Origin: Polytrichum commune
Lineage: Eukaryota > Streptophyta > Polytrichopsida > Polytrichales > Polytrichaceae
Direction: 5' to 3'
Length of the DNA stretch: 64,000 nt
Assembly: GCA_950295325.1 (NCBI GenBank)
Contig: OX485808.1
Location: 19,238,527 to 19,302,526, forward strand
Shown here: one piece after another, positions 43,539 through 55,725 of the stretch
How the letters are laid out: each line of letters begins with the position of its first letter
How positions within the stretch are numbered: the stretch's first letter is position 1
Program-made: the position numbers and the translations under genes
Notes under the pieces: generated by a model
What the model saw: only the letters and a program-made list of their open reading frames with translations
Database searches by the model: none
What the model was told of the DNA's origin: nothing

Positions 43539-46500
43539 CTTGGATCCACAAGTAATCAGAAACCACTTTAAATATAGGTGGCAGATGAAGAAAAGGAAAT
43601 GAATAAGGCCCACATACCTTGGTAAGAGGAATCATATCTTTCTTAAGGCAATCCAATAACTTCTTGTAGCCAACATGCTCCTTAGAATGGGGTCGGCAAA
43701 TTTCAAAATGATTATCTTCTTCAATTTCCTCAGAAATCCACCTGACTGGTCTCAGTTCTGAGTTCCCTGAAATCTGAACTTTCTGCACACATATTGTTTC
43801 CAAATCTAAGGACAAAAATCCATGATGTCCGAGATGACTTTCAATTCCAGAAACCCGAGGAGAGTACATTATTAGAGTACTAATACATTTCACCTGAATC
43901 ATGGAAATAAGTGAGTCCCAAATAGGATTTTTGACCAATCGGCAAAGAATACTACTCAGTCCTATCCTTACTAAAATTTTACTAGATGGTTCGCAGCAAC
44001 CTAAGTAGATGATCCACATCAACAACTCACTTAGCACAACAGGGATCACTTAGTCACATTACTCTCGTTCTATTCCACTAGATGGAGATCACCATGATGT
44101 GAGACTCTGAAGTCACATTCACTGATTTTAGAAGCATCTAGTGGAAGAAAACCAATGGTAATAGCACACAATTCCAGTAGTGTAAACCAGTACTGAAGCT
44201 TGAAGAAAGACCAAACTTGATATGCAGAAACAACTATATTTCGGAAGCAAATTGCTTACCTTGCCCTTCCCTTCCACAAACGAAAGGATCACTGTCCTTT
44301 TGGGCACCCTCACCTCGAAATCAACACTGAGCTGCTTCATTTGTTGACTAAATGCCTCGGTGTCTTTTGTTAGCCCCTTCAAGAGGCCACTCCTTCGCAA
44401 CACACGTGACTTGCTGCTTTCCATGATGTAATGCTCAAACTCCCTAGTGCCCTCTACAGTGGAATGAGGGACACCGAAGAAGACAATGCCTCTCAAGTTT
44501 TGCAGAAAATTGTATGCCTCCCGCCATTCTTTGTCTCTTTGTTTTATGTCGTCGTCTTCACTCACTTGTTCATACACATGGTTGTAAGTTTGAAAGATTA
44601 GGTTCTTAATTACCAGACCTCCGTACCCATGCCCAATGAGCACAAAGGAATGATGAGGGTCAGTAGCATTCCCAAGTGAACTGCATACAAAGTCAACAAG
44701 ATAAGGTGGTAAGCGGGATTGCTTTGGTTACTTATCCTAATCGAACACCTATATTTGAGCGGCTAGGTGTGCATCTAAGAACTGACACAAAAAAGATATG
44801 TGTTTGAGAGATTGGATTACATGTTCAAAATTAGTTAACCATTCCAAGTTCAAGAGTCAAAATAAATCAAAATTACAGAGAGCTATATGAATCACTGTCA
44901 CTCGAGAAGAAAGAGGAAAATTCCCTTCAATAGTGAAACAAGGAATGAGCTACTCATATGAGCTCCAAATATTATGAGGAAAATGATCACAACCTTGATT
45001 TGGATTTGCTAATCATCTTGTATTTGATAACCTAAGAGAAGTGGGTGTAGCACTATGAGTGTATGCTTTAGGTCCACGTACCTTAGTGATTATACAGACT
45101 ACAAAGTGCTGAAATATAATTAATCCTCTGCAGCCTTTCAATAGTGAAAATGGAAGAGAGGAATTTATTGAAATGTGGTAAACAAGGCCATTGCCAGCAA
45201 CTGACAAGTTCGTGGGTGGGTAGCACATCCAAACTTGATTCATCAGCACTAATACCCCCTCCCATAGGTTTAAAGACATTTAGCATAAGGAAAAAAGAAA
45301 AGAAAAAAGCAACCTCTTCTCCAGGGACGTGGTTTAAATGCAAACTTGTGATCACACTAGTGCAAAGAAGTCCTTTGAAAGAAGGTTTCTCTCTTATGTG
45401 TGCACACATTAACCGCCTTCCATTTCTCAAGCATCTAAGTGTTGCACTGACTAACCCAGCCACTTGGGAGTCATTCCAATCCCCTACTTGCTACAACCAG
45501 TTATTCACATATTGGGTCAAGTTCACCTTCAAGTCGCGCTTCTTCACTGATGGCCTTATCAACTAAAATGAGCCAATTGGGCCATGACGAGACAGTCCGT
45601 ACCTTGGGAACGTGCATTGGGAACGTAGTAAAATCCCGTGAAAATGACTTCATTGACAATGTTTAGAACAACAAGAAGGTCATCAAGATAGAAAAATACA
45701 TTGTTTCAAACATATTGGTTGATTCATATAAGCTACAAGGGCACATACTCCTACACAAACTAGAACTTAGGCTAGATCTAACCACAGGTGAAAGCCCGTG
45801 ACCAAACAACACCATGTAGCACATATGGGAAAAACCATAACACGGGCCTGTCTAGTCTGTGGTTCACCTAGTTAGATGCACCAGCAACCAATATGATCAT
45901 CTTCTCCGCTTCTAGTGACCCCATTTTTTTTAAAAAACCGTTTTCACATTGGAACCTGTACGCACCTTTCATTAACTCTTTGATCATGTTTTACAATACA
46001 AATTACATTAATTGTCAACTTTGTCTACACTATTTAAGCTCCCAAGAATGAGGAAATCACCTGAAAATTCGGCTTTTCGCCAAGTCCTTGCCCAGATGAT
46101 CAGCCATCTCCTCATTGGGACCAATATCATTATATGACACAGACAAGACACGAACATTCATGCCACCCAGATCCTGGGGCAGCCATGTCCGTGGCCATAT
46201 TTCCTTGCTATCACGTGTCATCCATGTAGTTTTCCATTCTTCAGAACCCTTGGGGAACCCATGGAACAAAATGAAAGTGACACCAGCTTTGGAGGAATCT
46301 GGATATGGATCACCCACTTCTGGGTACAACTGATGCACATGATGACTCCTAAAGGTACTTATTTCCTGAACAATCAAATCACTTTGTCAGGGAAACATAT
46401 TTTACTAATTTAATTTATTTAGACTCCATTTATGGTGACAATAACTAAATAATTTGCCATGCTGAACAACCAAACAATTTGAGTACCGTTCACTTTTTCC

Positions 46501-49156
46501 TGATGTCAAAAACTAGTGGAATTAGAACAGAAACACAAATTCCCCTGTCTGAGTTGCTGCCTCCGGACTAGATGTTGAAAATAATAAAAACGTTACGGTC
46601 AACATTCAACAACAGTAACAGTTATAACATGCAGTGCAAGATTTGGATTTCCTTTGAAGTACCCACCTCCGATGTGCCTGGCCTTGAGTAATTAACAGCA
46701 CAACCTGTCAGTCACAAGAAATAATTATTGGGTTTTAATCATGGACAACATAAACTTAGACTCTTTTGAGGGACTAATAAGGTATGTGGACCTAATGTGC
46801 TCACCCTTCTTAAGTGGATGCCTATATTTGCGTGGTATATGGCAAGCCTTGTAGTCAAGAATGGATATTAAAAAGACGTGTTACAATGGGATCAGACTAT
46901 ACACTCCACGTACATTAACCATTTTATGTCAAATGTTAACACAATTGGGAAAGCCTTTGTGATCACTTGAAGAGTAAAAGAATCTTCACTTTGACCTCTT
47001 ATAACTTTTTCATCTCACCTGTGGTTCTAAAACTTGAAGTGATAATCTGCGTGATTCACAATTGCTGACTAGATGAGACAACTCCTAGGCCGATCCAACG
47101 GCCCAAAATGTCTATGGAATTGGAACTGCCCAGAATAGGGCCACATACCTAATGCACATGACATGAAGCATCAAAATTTTGTTGCTGGAATGGATCGTAA
47201 CTCTGTGCGGAACAACTTACCTCCAAGCAAGACGTTACTCTTGACCAAGCTTTTGTTTCTGTGAATCTCCTCATCCTCCTTACCCTCTAGCATTCGCAGT
47301 TGTGTGAGCAATAGCAGAATAACAACTTCTGAAAATGTGAGTGCCGCACTCAAGCAATTTTCAATGCAGTATCTCAATGTTGGAGGAGTTCTCTCTGGGA
47401 TATGATGTTGGATTGAATCCTCAGATTGCACATTTCCAGTGAGTATGTCCAAGCAAGTTAGTCCAAAGAGGTACACATCACGGCTCCGGTCCTCAGGGTC
47501 ACACTTCATTGAATTACCAAAGCCGCCAAGCTTTACTACATAATCGTGATCAATTTGGTTAGGGTTCCTAGTGGTATCAGCTTTTAGTAGGACACTGGCA
47601 CATTCAAGATGAGGATGTGCGACGCCCATGTCATGCATGTAAACCATACCCTTGGCTATCTGCAGCATGATATCAACAGCCTCAACCAGGGAGAACAGGG
47701 ATTTAGTTTTGTCCGACCCTTTTCTTGACTTGTCGACAATGAGCTCCGCTAAGTCACCATCCATAAGCTCCATAACAAGAAACAAGTAGCTATGTTCAGT
47801 CCAATAATGCATGAGGTCCACTATGTGCGGATGCCATAACCGCGCGAGATCAGGTGGCTTAACATTAGTGTCATCATATAATTCTGTAGTAGAAATGTCC
47901 AGTCTCTTCAGAGCACATTCTTCCCCGGAATACTGCGTTCGGATAACCCAACCCTTATCCGACACTCCTAGCATATCTTGAAACAAATCAATGGTGATAT
48001 GATCTTGAGTGGGCGATCCTCTTTGCTTGGCTCGGAATATGTCAACAGGTTCTACCACATTAAAAACACCAACATGTGAAACTCTATTATCCCTATCCCT
48101 GATTTCAGTGAGAACCATATCAAGGTCTAATTCCCATTTCTTGTCACGGAGCAATTTAATGCCATCCTCAGACACCTTCCTGCGCTTGGGGTCAGGCAGG
48201 CGTGATTCATAGGACATGTTTGAAGATTCAGGATTGACGTGAGCTGGTATCCATGAGGTGGCTGCCGTTGGGTCTTTGCCCACCCTGAGTCGGTCTCTGT
48301 CAGGAGAGGTGGCATGAGAAACTTCTTGGCATCCACTACCATCAGGATAGGTTTGCGAGAACGTGCCTTGCGAAACATCACTCACTGGAGCTGAATACTC
48401 AGGTTCATGATCCTCAGCTATTGAATGAACATTTACAGAGTTAAGAATCTCCATTGGATCTCTACCAATTCCAGACAACTCTCCCCCAAAGGAGGGAACA
48501 CTTGGAGAGGAGTTTATAATGATAGAGTTTAGGATTTCCATCACAGCGGGGTCCACATTGACTTCAACATCCTCCGTCACCGGATTGTCCCATGGAAACA
48601 TTAATCTTCTCGTGAACGATCCTTCTCTTTGAATTAGGAGCGCCTGAAGCTGATATGAGGGGAGGTGCCTCTGCCTCCTCCATGGCGTCTCGAATCTAGC
48701 TAAATTAATCACCCCTGCATGTGGCTCCTTCTTCGAAATATAATCCGCATCCCTAAGTTGTGTCGCAGCTAATTCTTCAAGTTGTGCTTGCAGTGAGAAA
48801 TAGGTCAGAGGATCTAGCAGCTGCCCTTCCCCTACCTGAAGTGCAACTACACATGTCCACCATTGTAAGTCAAAGAGATTCTCCACAAAATATTCATGCG
48901 TTGTGATGCTCCAGTCTGTACTTGAATCCAGTAATGCCTTCGTAGCCGCTATTACTCGGTATAGTTCTCGATGAACATTCCCATGTTCCACCAAATGCTC
49001 TTCCGGAACACTTTCCAACACTCCCTTGGTGTATTGAAGTTGGCGATCAAACACAAGGCCTTGATCCTGAGCTGTATAATGCCACCTTGATTCCACTTGA
49101 TTGAGAGTTTGGATGCCAAGCTCAACAAAGGAGCCTGGCATAGTACTTGTGCTCAT
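40815..49156 (-). CDS. Receptor-like gene: pseudokinase, alpha/beta-hydrolase, LRRs
   Basis: Gene model on the minus strand: exon 1 49,156-47,221; exon 2 46,704-46,667; exon 3 46,365-46,061; exon 4 from about 44,721 to 44,260; exon 5 43,782-43,618; exon 6 43,538-40,815. Exons 1-2-3 and 4-5-6 join in phase through GT..AG introns. The join from 3 to 4 is unresolved by one base of phase, so a small exon may be missing. The product would be about 1,870 residues: an unknown N-terminus, a kinase-like domain, a hydrolase, then about 37 LRRs. This order recalls bryophyte NLRs that use a kinase or a hydrolase in place of TIR or coiled coil, but here both are present and no NB-ARC motif (P-loop GxGxGK, kinase-2) is visible. 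The role as an immune receptor is inferred. The stop at 40,815-40,817 is a Leu TTG to TAG change within LRR sequence. Confidence 0.7.
43618..43782 (-). CDS. Exon 5: end of the hydrolase domain
   Basis: After ATATGTGTGCAG the frame gives KVQISGNSELRPVRWISEEI and EEDNHFEICRPHSKEHVGYK, ending DMIPLTK before donor AAG|GTATGT. NHFEICRP corresponds to the D/N-H-F motif that carries the catalytic His in this hydrolase family. The His is kept even though the nucleophile Ser is lost. The exon is 55 codons, phase 0 at both ends. Confidence 0.65.
44260..44721 (-). CDS. Exon 4: hydrolase core with nucleophile Ser replaced
   Basis: The open frame has LPPYLVDFVCSSLGNATDPH and then the nucleophile elbow as FVLIGHGYGGLVIKNLIFQ, where the family has G-H-S-x-G. 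The Ser codon position (44,628-44,626) is GGG, Gly. After it come FLQNLRGIVFFGVPHST and VPKRTVILSFVEGKGK, both typical of SERAC1-like hydrolases. The exon ends at donor GGCAAG|GTAAGC. The start is taken from an AG at 44,722, just after an in-frame stop, but its phase does not match exon 3. Loss of the Ser suggests a pseudo-hydrolase. Confidence 0.7.
45551..45843 (-). repeat. About 300-bp dispersed repeat, arm 2, in an intron
   Basis: Inverted copy of 28,054-28,355, located between exons 3 and 4 of the receptor gene. Neither copy has an ORF. The presence of a mobile repeat in the intron may be why the exon 3-4 junction is hard to read. Confidence 0.8.
46061..46365 (-). CDS. Exon 3: N-terminal part of the alpha/beta-hydrolase
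   Basis: It follows acceptor GATTGTTCAG and begins EISTFRSHHVHQLYPEVGDP. It has the first strand and oxyanion region as VTFILFHGFPKGSEEWKTTW, then IWPRTWLPQDLGGMNVRVLS and VSYNDIG, and ends LGKDLAKSRIF. This is the start of the SERAC1-like lipase/hydrolase fold (HG motif, WPRxWLP, VRVLSxSY). Its donor is CAG|GTGATT. Confidence 0.75.
46667..46704 (-). CDS. Exon 2: 38-nt linker exon
   Basis: CTGACAG|GTTGTGCTG..CATCGGAG|GTGGGT gives GCAVNYSRPGTSE in phase with exons 1 and 3. It is short but joins both neighbours without a frameshift, which supports it. Confidence 0.5.
47221..49156 (-). CDS. Exon 1: N-terminal region and pseudokinase domain
   Basis: The start is ATG 49,156 (MSTSTMPGSFVELGIQTLNQ). 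Residues 1-190 form a helical, Trp-containing region of unknown family. About 190-340 is acidic and Ser-rich and includes the basic LPDPKRRKVSEDG. The kinase-like domain spans about 395-610. The beta-3 lysine is present (CALKRLD, Lys417) and LVMELMDGDL marks the hinge. The catalytic loop reads VAHPHLECASVLLK, with His516 where HRD has Asp, and the DFG site reads GGFG, with Gly545 for Asp. Loss of both catalytic aspartates argues for a pseudokinase that signals or scaffolds without phosphotransfer. RSRDVYLFGLTCLDILTG matches the usual alpha-F segment. The exon ends at donor GGAG|GTAAGT. Confidence 0.8.
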
Positions 49157-51630
49157 AGTTTTATAAGCTCAAGAGTCACGTCCCAAGCTACTTGTCATCC
49201 AAAGCCAACACCTCGGCTGTAATTAGGCACTCCTCTGCACGAATTTCTCCCAGCTTGTGTCGATGAAGGCATCATTGCTTAATTGCTTGATGAGGCCTGC
49301 GTCTACAAAAATTCTGAAGTATGAAAATCTGTCATAGAGCTTGAAATGATATTATCCGCGTGGGGATGACACATAAAGGCCAGATTATGAACTATGAAGT
49401 ACGTTGAGTACAGAAGTGCAAAGAATCAAGCCGCTCTTGAAGTTGAGTTTGTTAGCATTTGGTGCGCCGTTCATGAAGTGCTTTGTAAGGGTAACTTCTT
49501 TCATCTTTGTTGGAATTTGTCCCCTCCCTCCACCACCAATCGTGATGGTTCCCTTTGCCATAACTAGATCAGCGGTTCCCTCGCTTTTGGTTTTATAAAT
49601 TTCTGCAATTCTTTCCCAAAAATAAAAATCTAAAAACAAATATAAATCTGAATTACTCTGTGCCTTTAGTTTGAAACTGCGGAGATATCATCAGCCCAAG
49701 TCATCGGCTTAGTTACAAAGTGTTTCCTAAATGAGCGGTTATGACCTGACCGTTACAGGGGGAGAAGCCAGTGTTCTGAGCACATAGTGTATTCTAAATC
49801 TCTCCTTTTAGCTGTAAAGAATTTTGCCTACGCACCTACAACCTTTGGGCATCGGCAGAAACTGCTCCTCCCAGCATGTAAACAAGAGAACCGACAAATT
49901 CAACTAAATGACCCTAAATTTTCAGTGGGTCAGGAATGCGGGCCACTGTGAACTTATGTAAGTTTCAAAATCGACAACATGGATTTATCATGTTTTAAGT
50001 GGGGAAAGCCCATTCTCTCTCCCTGGGATTTGTCTTTGTTGGCTCCACTACGCAGGATGTTGCATCCTAATTCAGTTCCAACTTGTTCTACTTCTAAACG
50101 CAGTAAAAAGCTTATACCCCTCCCTTCCATCCACTTGAGATTGAGTCTGGAGGTGAATCAAGATTTTGCATTATGCACTACTGTTGTAGAATCAAAGTGC
50201 GGCCAACTAAGATCATTCTTAGAGGAAAGAGAACATGCTATTCCCACTTCGTAATATAATGATTATGGAACTCTGAAAGTATTCACAGTACTTCATGAAA
50301 ACCTCTTCTCAACTTGCTCCCTAAATTGCACCGAAGTGTTCCGAACTTACATTTCTCATAAGTCCATCTGTACGTGTGGTTCCTCTGAGTACAAGCTTCG
50401 AAATTGCGCAACCTTGCTTCCAGCTTGTCCATGACTGCATCTCACCGGGTTGCCTTAACAGCCTGAGCCCACACAAAACCAACAATCCGTCTCAGAATTA
50501 CAAACAGGTAGCTGCCTGTGGGCAGTCACTTCAACAAACAGGATGCGAGAGATTGGAGTAGTGATTCTTGCTTCGATGCTCCTCTATCTAAGTTAAGTTG
50601 TTCCCTACAATCACGTGCTATATTCTTGGGTTTTAATTGCAACAGAAAAGGGACTAAATCGCAACTAAATCGCAACTAAAAGGAACCCTAATCAGAGCAC
50701 GACATCCCCCTTCATTTTTGAAAAGCTTTGTAGGGTTACAGGCATCTCCTTTTGAGAGACAAACTTCATCAGGTCAACATTATCTACTGTAAACGTCAAT
50801 AGCTGTCTATCAGATCATCATCGACATTCAGACTGCTATATCCATGGAGGATGTGTAGCAATTCTCCAAACCTCAGAGTTTTTTTTTTTTTAAAACAGTA
50901 CTATGAGGAGAGCATTAGTGTCCGAGGCTTGAGCAAATACTGGAAAGGATATTGACATTTCTACCACTTGCGAGTTCCCTCCGGATCCATTGTGTGTGCA
51001 AACAGGTGTCATTACCTCGTCTAAACGCACGAATTCCTACATATATGCTCACCACACCAAATTCCTCGGCCGCGGTTCTTGATGATCGTGAAAATATCCT
51101 CAGACGGACTTGTTTACAATCTTAGGAATGGGAGTGGATGAAAGATGCCTCTCTCTATTCTCCCTCCTAAACACAAAGGGTCGCAAGTTGCAACTCCCGG
51201 TGGGGTTTTCTGCTGCATAAGGGTAAGTTATTAAATTTTGCACCTTTGTGAACGTCGGCGACACCTTGCTTCATTTCTGACCTAGTGGTCCACTTCGTAG
51301 CGACCTCCCGGCGCTAAACTACAGAACCTACATAAGGTAGAGGGTGCTTAAACCAACACTTAAGCTATTGTACATACATATGGCTATGTGGTTGATATAT
51401 AAAATATATATTCATTTTAGCCTTTGGGCTAAATATAGGTATCAAGAAAGAAAGAATATTTTTAGTCTCAATTGAATATTTGATGAATTTCCTTAAACCA
51501 ATCCATAGGTCCCCTGTATGGCAACCTTGCATATGATGAGGACCCCCACCTTCATTGCCTAGAACAAACATAACATAGTTGGGTACTAGACCCAAACTAC
51601 ATCAAAGCCCAAGTAGTTATGACAGCAAAG
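49157..51630. other. Upstream region of the receptor gene and intergenic DNA
   Basis: This holds the receptor gene's promoter and leader on the minus strand. No unambiguous TATA box was picked. A minus-strand frame at 49,639-49,385 includes MAKGTITIGGGGRGQIPTKM and could be an upstream ORF in the leader, with no known homologue. 49,640-51,630 shows no gene; a T-run lies at 50,879-50,891. Confidence 0.35.
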
Positions 51631-52529
51631 CCACCCGGCTACCTTCATGATCCCACCCGGTTCGCTTGCAAAACCATCACCTTGCATCCCGGGAACCAAC
51701 CCCTTGCATCCCGGGAAGTGACCCTTTTGTGCTTTGTGGGCTTACCTCCTTGACGTTGTGAATAGAATGGCTAGAATAGGCATTGAGAGCGTCCCCACCA
51801 GTGTCCGGTCCCCCATAATTTAGAACCGGCCCGGGTATAGTAAAGACCTTCCCCCGACATAAATAATTCATATAACGGCCCTCCTCTGGCCCGCCAAGAG
51901 ATTACTTTAATATCAGATACTCCGATATCCTACTTTATCTCATGTCAGATAATAGGTGCCGTTATCTTATTGATTGCTTCCTAATTATACCGGGGGTATG
52001 CCTAGGCTTTGGTGGGCTTTGACTCAAGATGAGTTGCCCCCCCCCCCAAGATGGAGGGCTCCCCAAAGGTATAAAATATTATATACTCTATTTGGCGTGT
52101 ACCCGATCTGGTGGGGATGCTCTAACAAGCCACCTTAATCCCACCTTGAACCAACCCGAGATAGAATGAAGCCCGTTGCCTTTTACATGAAGGTAGTGAA
52201 GGCCACTATGAGGTGACACCACTAATGACACCTAAAACCGTGACTCTGTGGGCCTAGACACTCCTACACCTCCGGGTATGGTTCAAGGTTGTAGAGTGTT
52301 GGCAATTGGGAGGCGTTTATATGTAGGTGTTGGTTTTGGATGGGGTGTTGGTTTTAGCACCCTCTACCTTAGTTGGAACTCGAAATAGGGTTTGAAAGAG
52401 GGTATGATCATGCCAACTTTGACATTCATGGACCTTGGTTCTTGGATCCGGCTTTGAATGAGTAAGTTCAAATAGATAAAACTCGAACTAGGGTTTGAAA
52501 GAGGGGCCAAGGTGGAAAAATGGTGAATG
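51631..52529. other. Intergenic, repeat-like, no gene seen
   Basis: It contains a short direct repeat (CTTGCATCCCGGGAA at about 51,681 and 51,702) and a C-run at 52,037. CATTCATGGACCTTGGTTCTTGGATC at 52,424 is echoed at 60,734. No ORF recognised. Confidence 0.4.
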
Positions 52530-52820
52530 ATATTGGTGCATTAGAGTAGGGTAGAATGGTTTTTGTGTGGATCTAAAATGGCTAATTGTAAAAGTGATGA
52601 TCTGAAAAGGATGCAGTGATACGTGGGATGTAATGATTGGTTGGTTAGGTGTTATTTCACACCACCTGCGATTACTTTTGGGTGCTCTTGCGTTAACCAT
52701 TTTGTTTGTATTCGTATGCATAGTAAAATAATTTGATGCACAAAATAGGGAGACTTTTATTATACAAGTAGGGGGTTTGACTTACTTGCCTCTTTGGGAG
52801 AATGTAACTACTTATTTACA
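52530..52820 (+). repeat. Dispersed repeat, inverted partner of 59,401-60,660
   Basis: 52,530-52,722 pairs in reverse complement with 60,462-60,660, and 52,772-52,820 with 59,401-59,450. The order is kept, and the extra length in the partner is explained by two MITEs inserted there. The pair encloses the LINE remnant. This may be one large foldback or two unrelated copies of the same repeat. Confidence 0.7.
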
Positions 52821-53090
52821 TGGAATACAATTATAAAACAACTTGCATACCTCATCATTTCCTCTACCCCATCACTGGAAAATATTGTGTAAGTTTCAAG
52901 CCACTAATTCTGGCCGAATCTCCTCATTCTCACCGTTTACCATATATACCAAGGCTACGTGGAGTGGACCACACTAGCATAGGCGAGGGGAGAACGAATT
53001 CATTTTTTTTTGGGGGGGGGGCACAAATTGAGAAAATCAATTGCAGAGGTGCCCAAAATACAACCAACCTGGGCTAGCCAACGCAGCCCG
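52821..53090. other. Spacer before the LINE remnant
   Basis: It includes T10 and G10 runs at 53,001-53,020. No gene. Confidence 0.4.
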
Positions 53091-55331
53091 AGTGGAACTC
53101 AAGAAATGATGCTCATCTGAGGTCTATCTATCCAAGTGACAACTAAGTTATTCCAAGTCGTAATAAGTTTTTTGACCCACCCCCACATACTGTCGAACTC
53201 GTTAAGGACGCCTTGGTAGGCCACATCAGGGGCCTTTTTCCAAATCCTTTAACGTCCATTTCCACTCAATCTTATCATAATCTTGTAAGGCGTCTCAAAT
53301 GATTTGACGTGTTTTTTCAACGCGCCATTGCAAATTGTTGAAAACCATATCATTCCGTTGGCGCCAAATAATCCACGGAAATCCACTTTTCAAAAAGAAC
53401 TAGATATGACTGAACCGTTTGAGTGTTTTGCATAGAGGTTGGTCAAAATGACATTGCATCATAGAAAATAACCTCCGTGGGCTGAGATTCTTCTTATTGG
53501 CAAAGAGTTGCCAAATGATGTTGGCAGCGTATCGCCACCCATGTTGAGCCAGTGGACAGCTATAAAACATGTGTTCAACAGATTCCACCGACTGGGGACC
53601 ACAATGGGGGCAACTCTTGTCAATCTCTACCAAGATTTTCCCATGCCACTCATTAATTACCACTTATGAATGACCGACCAAAGGAAAGGCGCCTCTATTT
53701 TGTGCCTTAGTTTTATGCCAGATGATATTCCACTTGGGGGAGGTGGAGGGAGGGATTTCATTCTACCAATTGTGTGGAATTGGCTTCTTGAGGGCAATCT
53801 ACTTAGTAATCCACTTCCTCCCCTCTTTGGCAGAGTATGCAAGGAAAGGGGTAGCCATTCGCCACCACTAGCGAGTGGGGTCAAAGAAAAGTTGGTCAAG
53901 TATCATGTAAAATAAATTAACATTTAGTTTTGTTGCTCCTTCTTGTGAGGCTATCCACCCTAACGTGCATCATCCAGCCCTTGAAGGCCGTAGGTGGGAT
54001 TGCACTCCCACCATTTGGTTTAATTTCGGTAAGGGTAAAATATTGTGAGCCAATGGTAGATTTGGGGAATGTGTTCATGAACTCGGCATGTAAACTGAAC
54101 TAGGTTGGGCCTATGCTCCTTAAGGTAACTTGCACAACTAACCCATGCTGGAAAAACATCCTCCATACTCCTATGAAAGCCAACCCATTCATGTGAGGTG
54201 AGATGAGCATTTTGTTGGTTGATCATCATGTCACTAAAAGGTCTATAGAATTCAGTTGATTCTTCGGGGGCTCACTCCCTCTTACATTTTGCATACACAT
54301 GCGCTTAGGACCTATTTATCGGGGGGCTATTTACCTTGCAAAAAAGATTATAAGGTATGGTATTCTTCAAAATAAAGGTAAATGCTTGTTTTCTAAAATA
54401 CCCTATAAGTAATTATAAAATATTGGGGAAATTATTTAAAAATAACCTATTTTACTTATATTGCCAAAGAAAACTGGAAAGAAGATTGCAATTCAAACAA
54501 CGTGCTAAAATTTTCCCTCCCAGCACGTAGGTCGAAAACATTAATTCCACATTGGATATGTTGATTCAATATCGTTGTGAGCCCAAAATGGTGCCCACAT
54601 GTGGTGATTAACTCTTCGAAACCATTTTTAGCTTGACTTTGATGTGTTATGATTATTCACAAAAATATAAAAAGAATGAAGTGTGGTTTGGATTTAAGTT
54701 TAGACATTAGGTGGTGTTGTGTGATTGTTTCAAGGTTTAAGTTCAATAAGGGGATGCCTTGACTAGGTGAGTATGGAGTAAGGTGAGGCAAGGTGAGCTC
54801 CGCGGGTTAAATGCCCACATTAGGATCCACCTTGTTGGTTTAGGAATGTAAGAGCTTTGTGGATGGGAGGAGTCCCTACTTAGGAGGAAAGGATTAAGGG
54901 GTTGTGATTGGAGGTGCTAATTCCCTCACCCTATCCTTACCTCACTCTCCCTCTCTCCCTCTTGGCTACTTAAGGATCCCCTCTCTCATTTTTCCTCTCT
55001 CTCACACCTCTCAAGCGGAGGGAGCTCTTAGAGCTTAATGTCATATGTAGAATTAGGTAGAAGTTAGTGAAATTAGAATGTTAGGATTAGCTTGGACCAT
55101 CAAGGAATTTGATAGGATTAATGTGTGTAGTTAGTTGCTTAGAGGGTTAGCTTAGGGTGGCCAAGAGCTCACAAGTCGGCACTTAGGCAAAAAGCCTGAT
55201 TAAGAGCTGGGTAGGGTTGATTAAGGAGGCTTAAGCCAACTCTGCGGCACCAAGGTTAACTTTGGTACTGTGGCCGAATTAGTGGCTGGGTAGGGTTGAT
55301 TAATTAGGCTTAAGCCAACTTTGTGGTATGG

Positions 55332-55490
55332 AGGCTAACTCTAGGACTGTGGCCGAGGGCACTGGTTTGACGCTGGAGCGCTGGAGGCTAGCTTTGGGAC
55401 TGTGGCCGAGGGCACTGGTTTGACGCTGGAGCGCTGGAGGCTAACTCTGGGACTGTGGTCGAGAGCTAATACTAGCTGGGATTAGTTTAG
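55332..55490 (+). repeat. 53-bp minisatellite in LTR2 (three units)
   Basis: Unit starts at 55,332, 55,385 and 55,438. Same unit as in LTR1, with three fewer copies. Confidence 0.9.
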
Positions 55491-55725
55491 CGAAGACTAG
55501 TTAGTGGCCTAAAGCTTGGCTTAATTTTGGGTGGTATCACCAAGATTAAATAACGGCCACGTCATACTACCTTTTGATGACGTGGTACATGTGTGGGTGT
55601 TGGACTTATTAGGCTAGATAGTTTTAGGTGTTGCTCCACAAGTAAGTGTAATTGAGATTGATTATTGAGAACAATGTTTTTAAACACTTGCATCCTCTTG
55701 GTCAAAATAACTTACATGCACAAGA

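Noticed and set aside
40815-43613. 932-codon LRR ORF starting at ATG 43,613 as an independent gene
   Set aside because: Its first 25 codons are better explained as intron between exons 5 and 6. Splicing joins the hydrolase in phase.
45083-45566. ORFs within the intron between receptor exons 3 and 4
   Set aside because: They overlap on both strands, match no domain and lie beside a dispersed repeat. One might hide a missing small exon, but none could be placed in phase.
43618-46060. NB-ARC domain between hydrolase and LRRs
   Set aside because: I looked for P-loop, kinase-2 and GLPL motifs on the minus strand and saw none. A profile search would be needed to exclude it fully.
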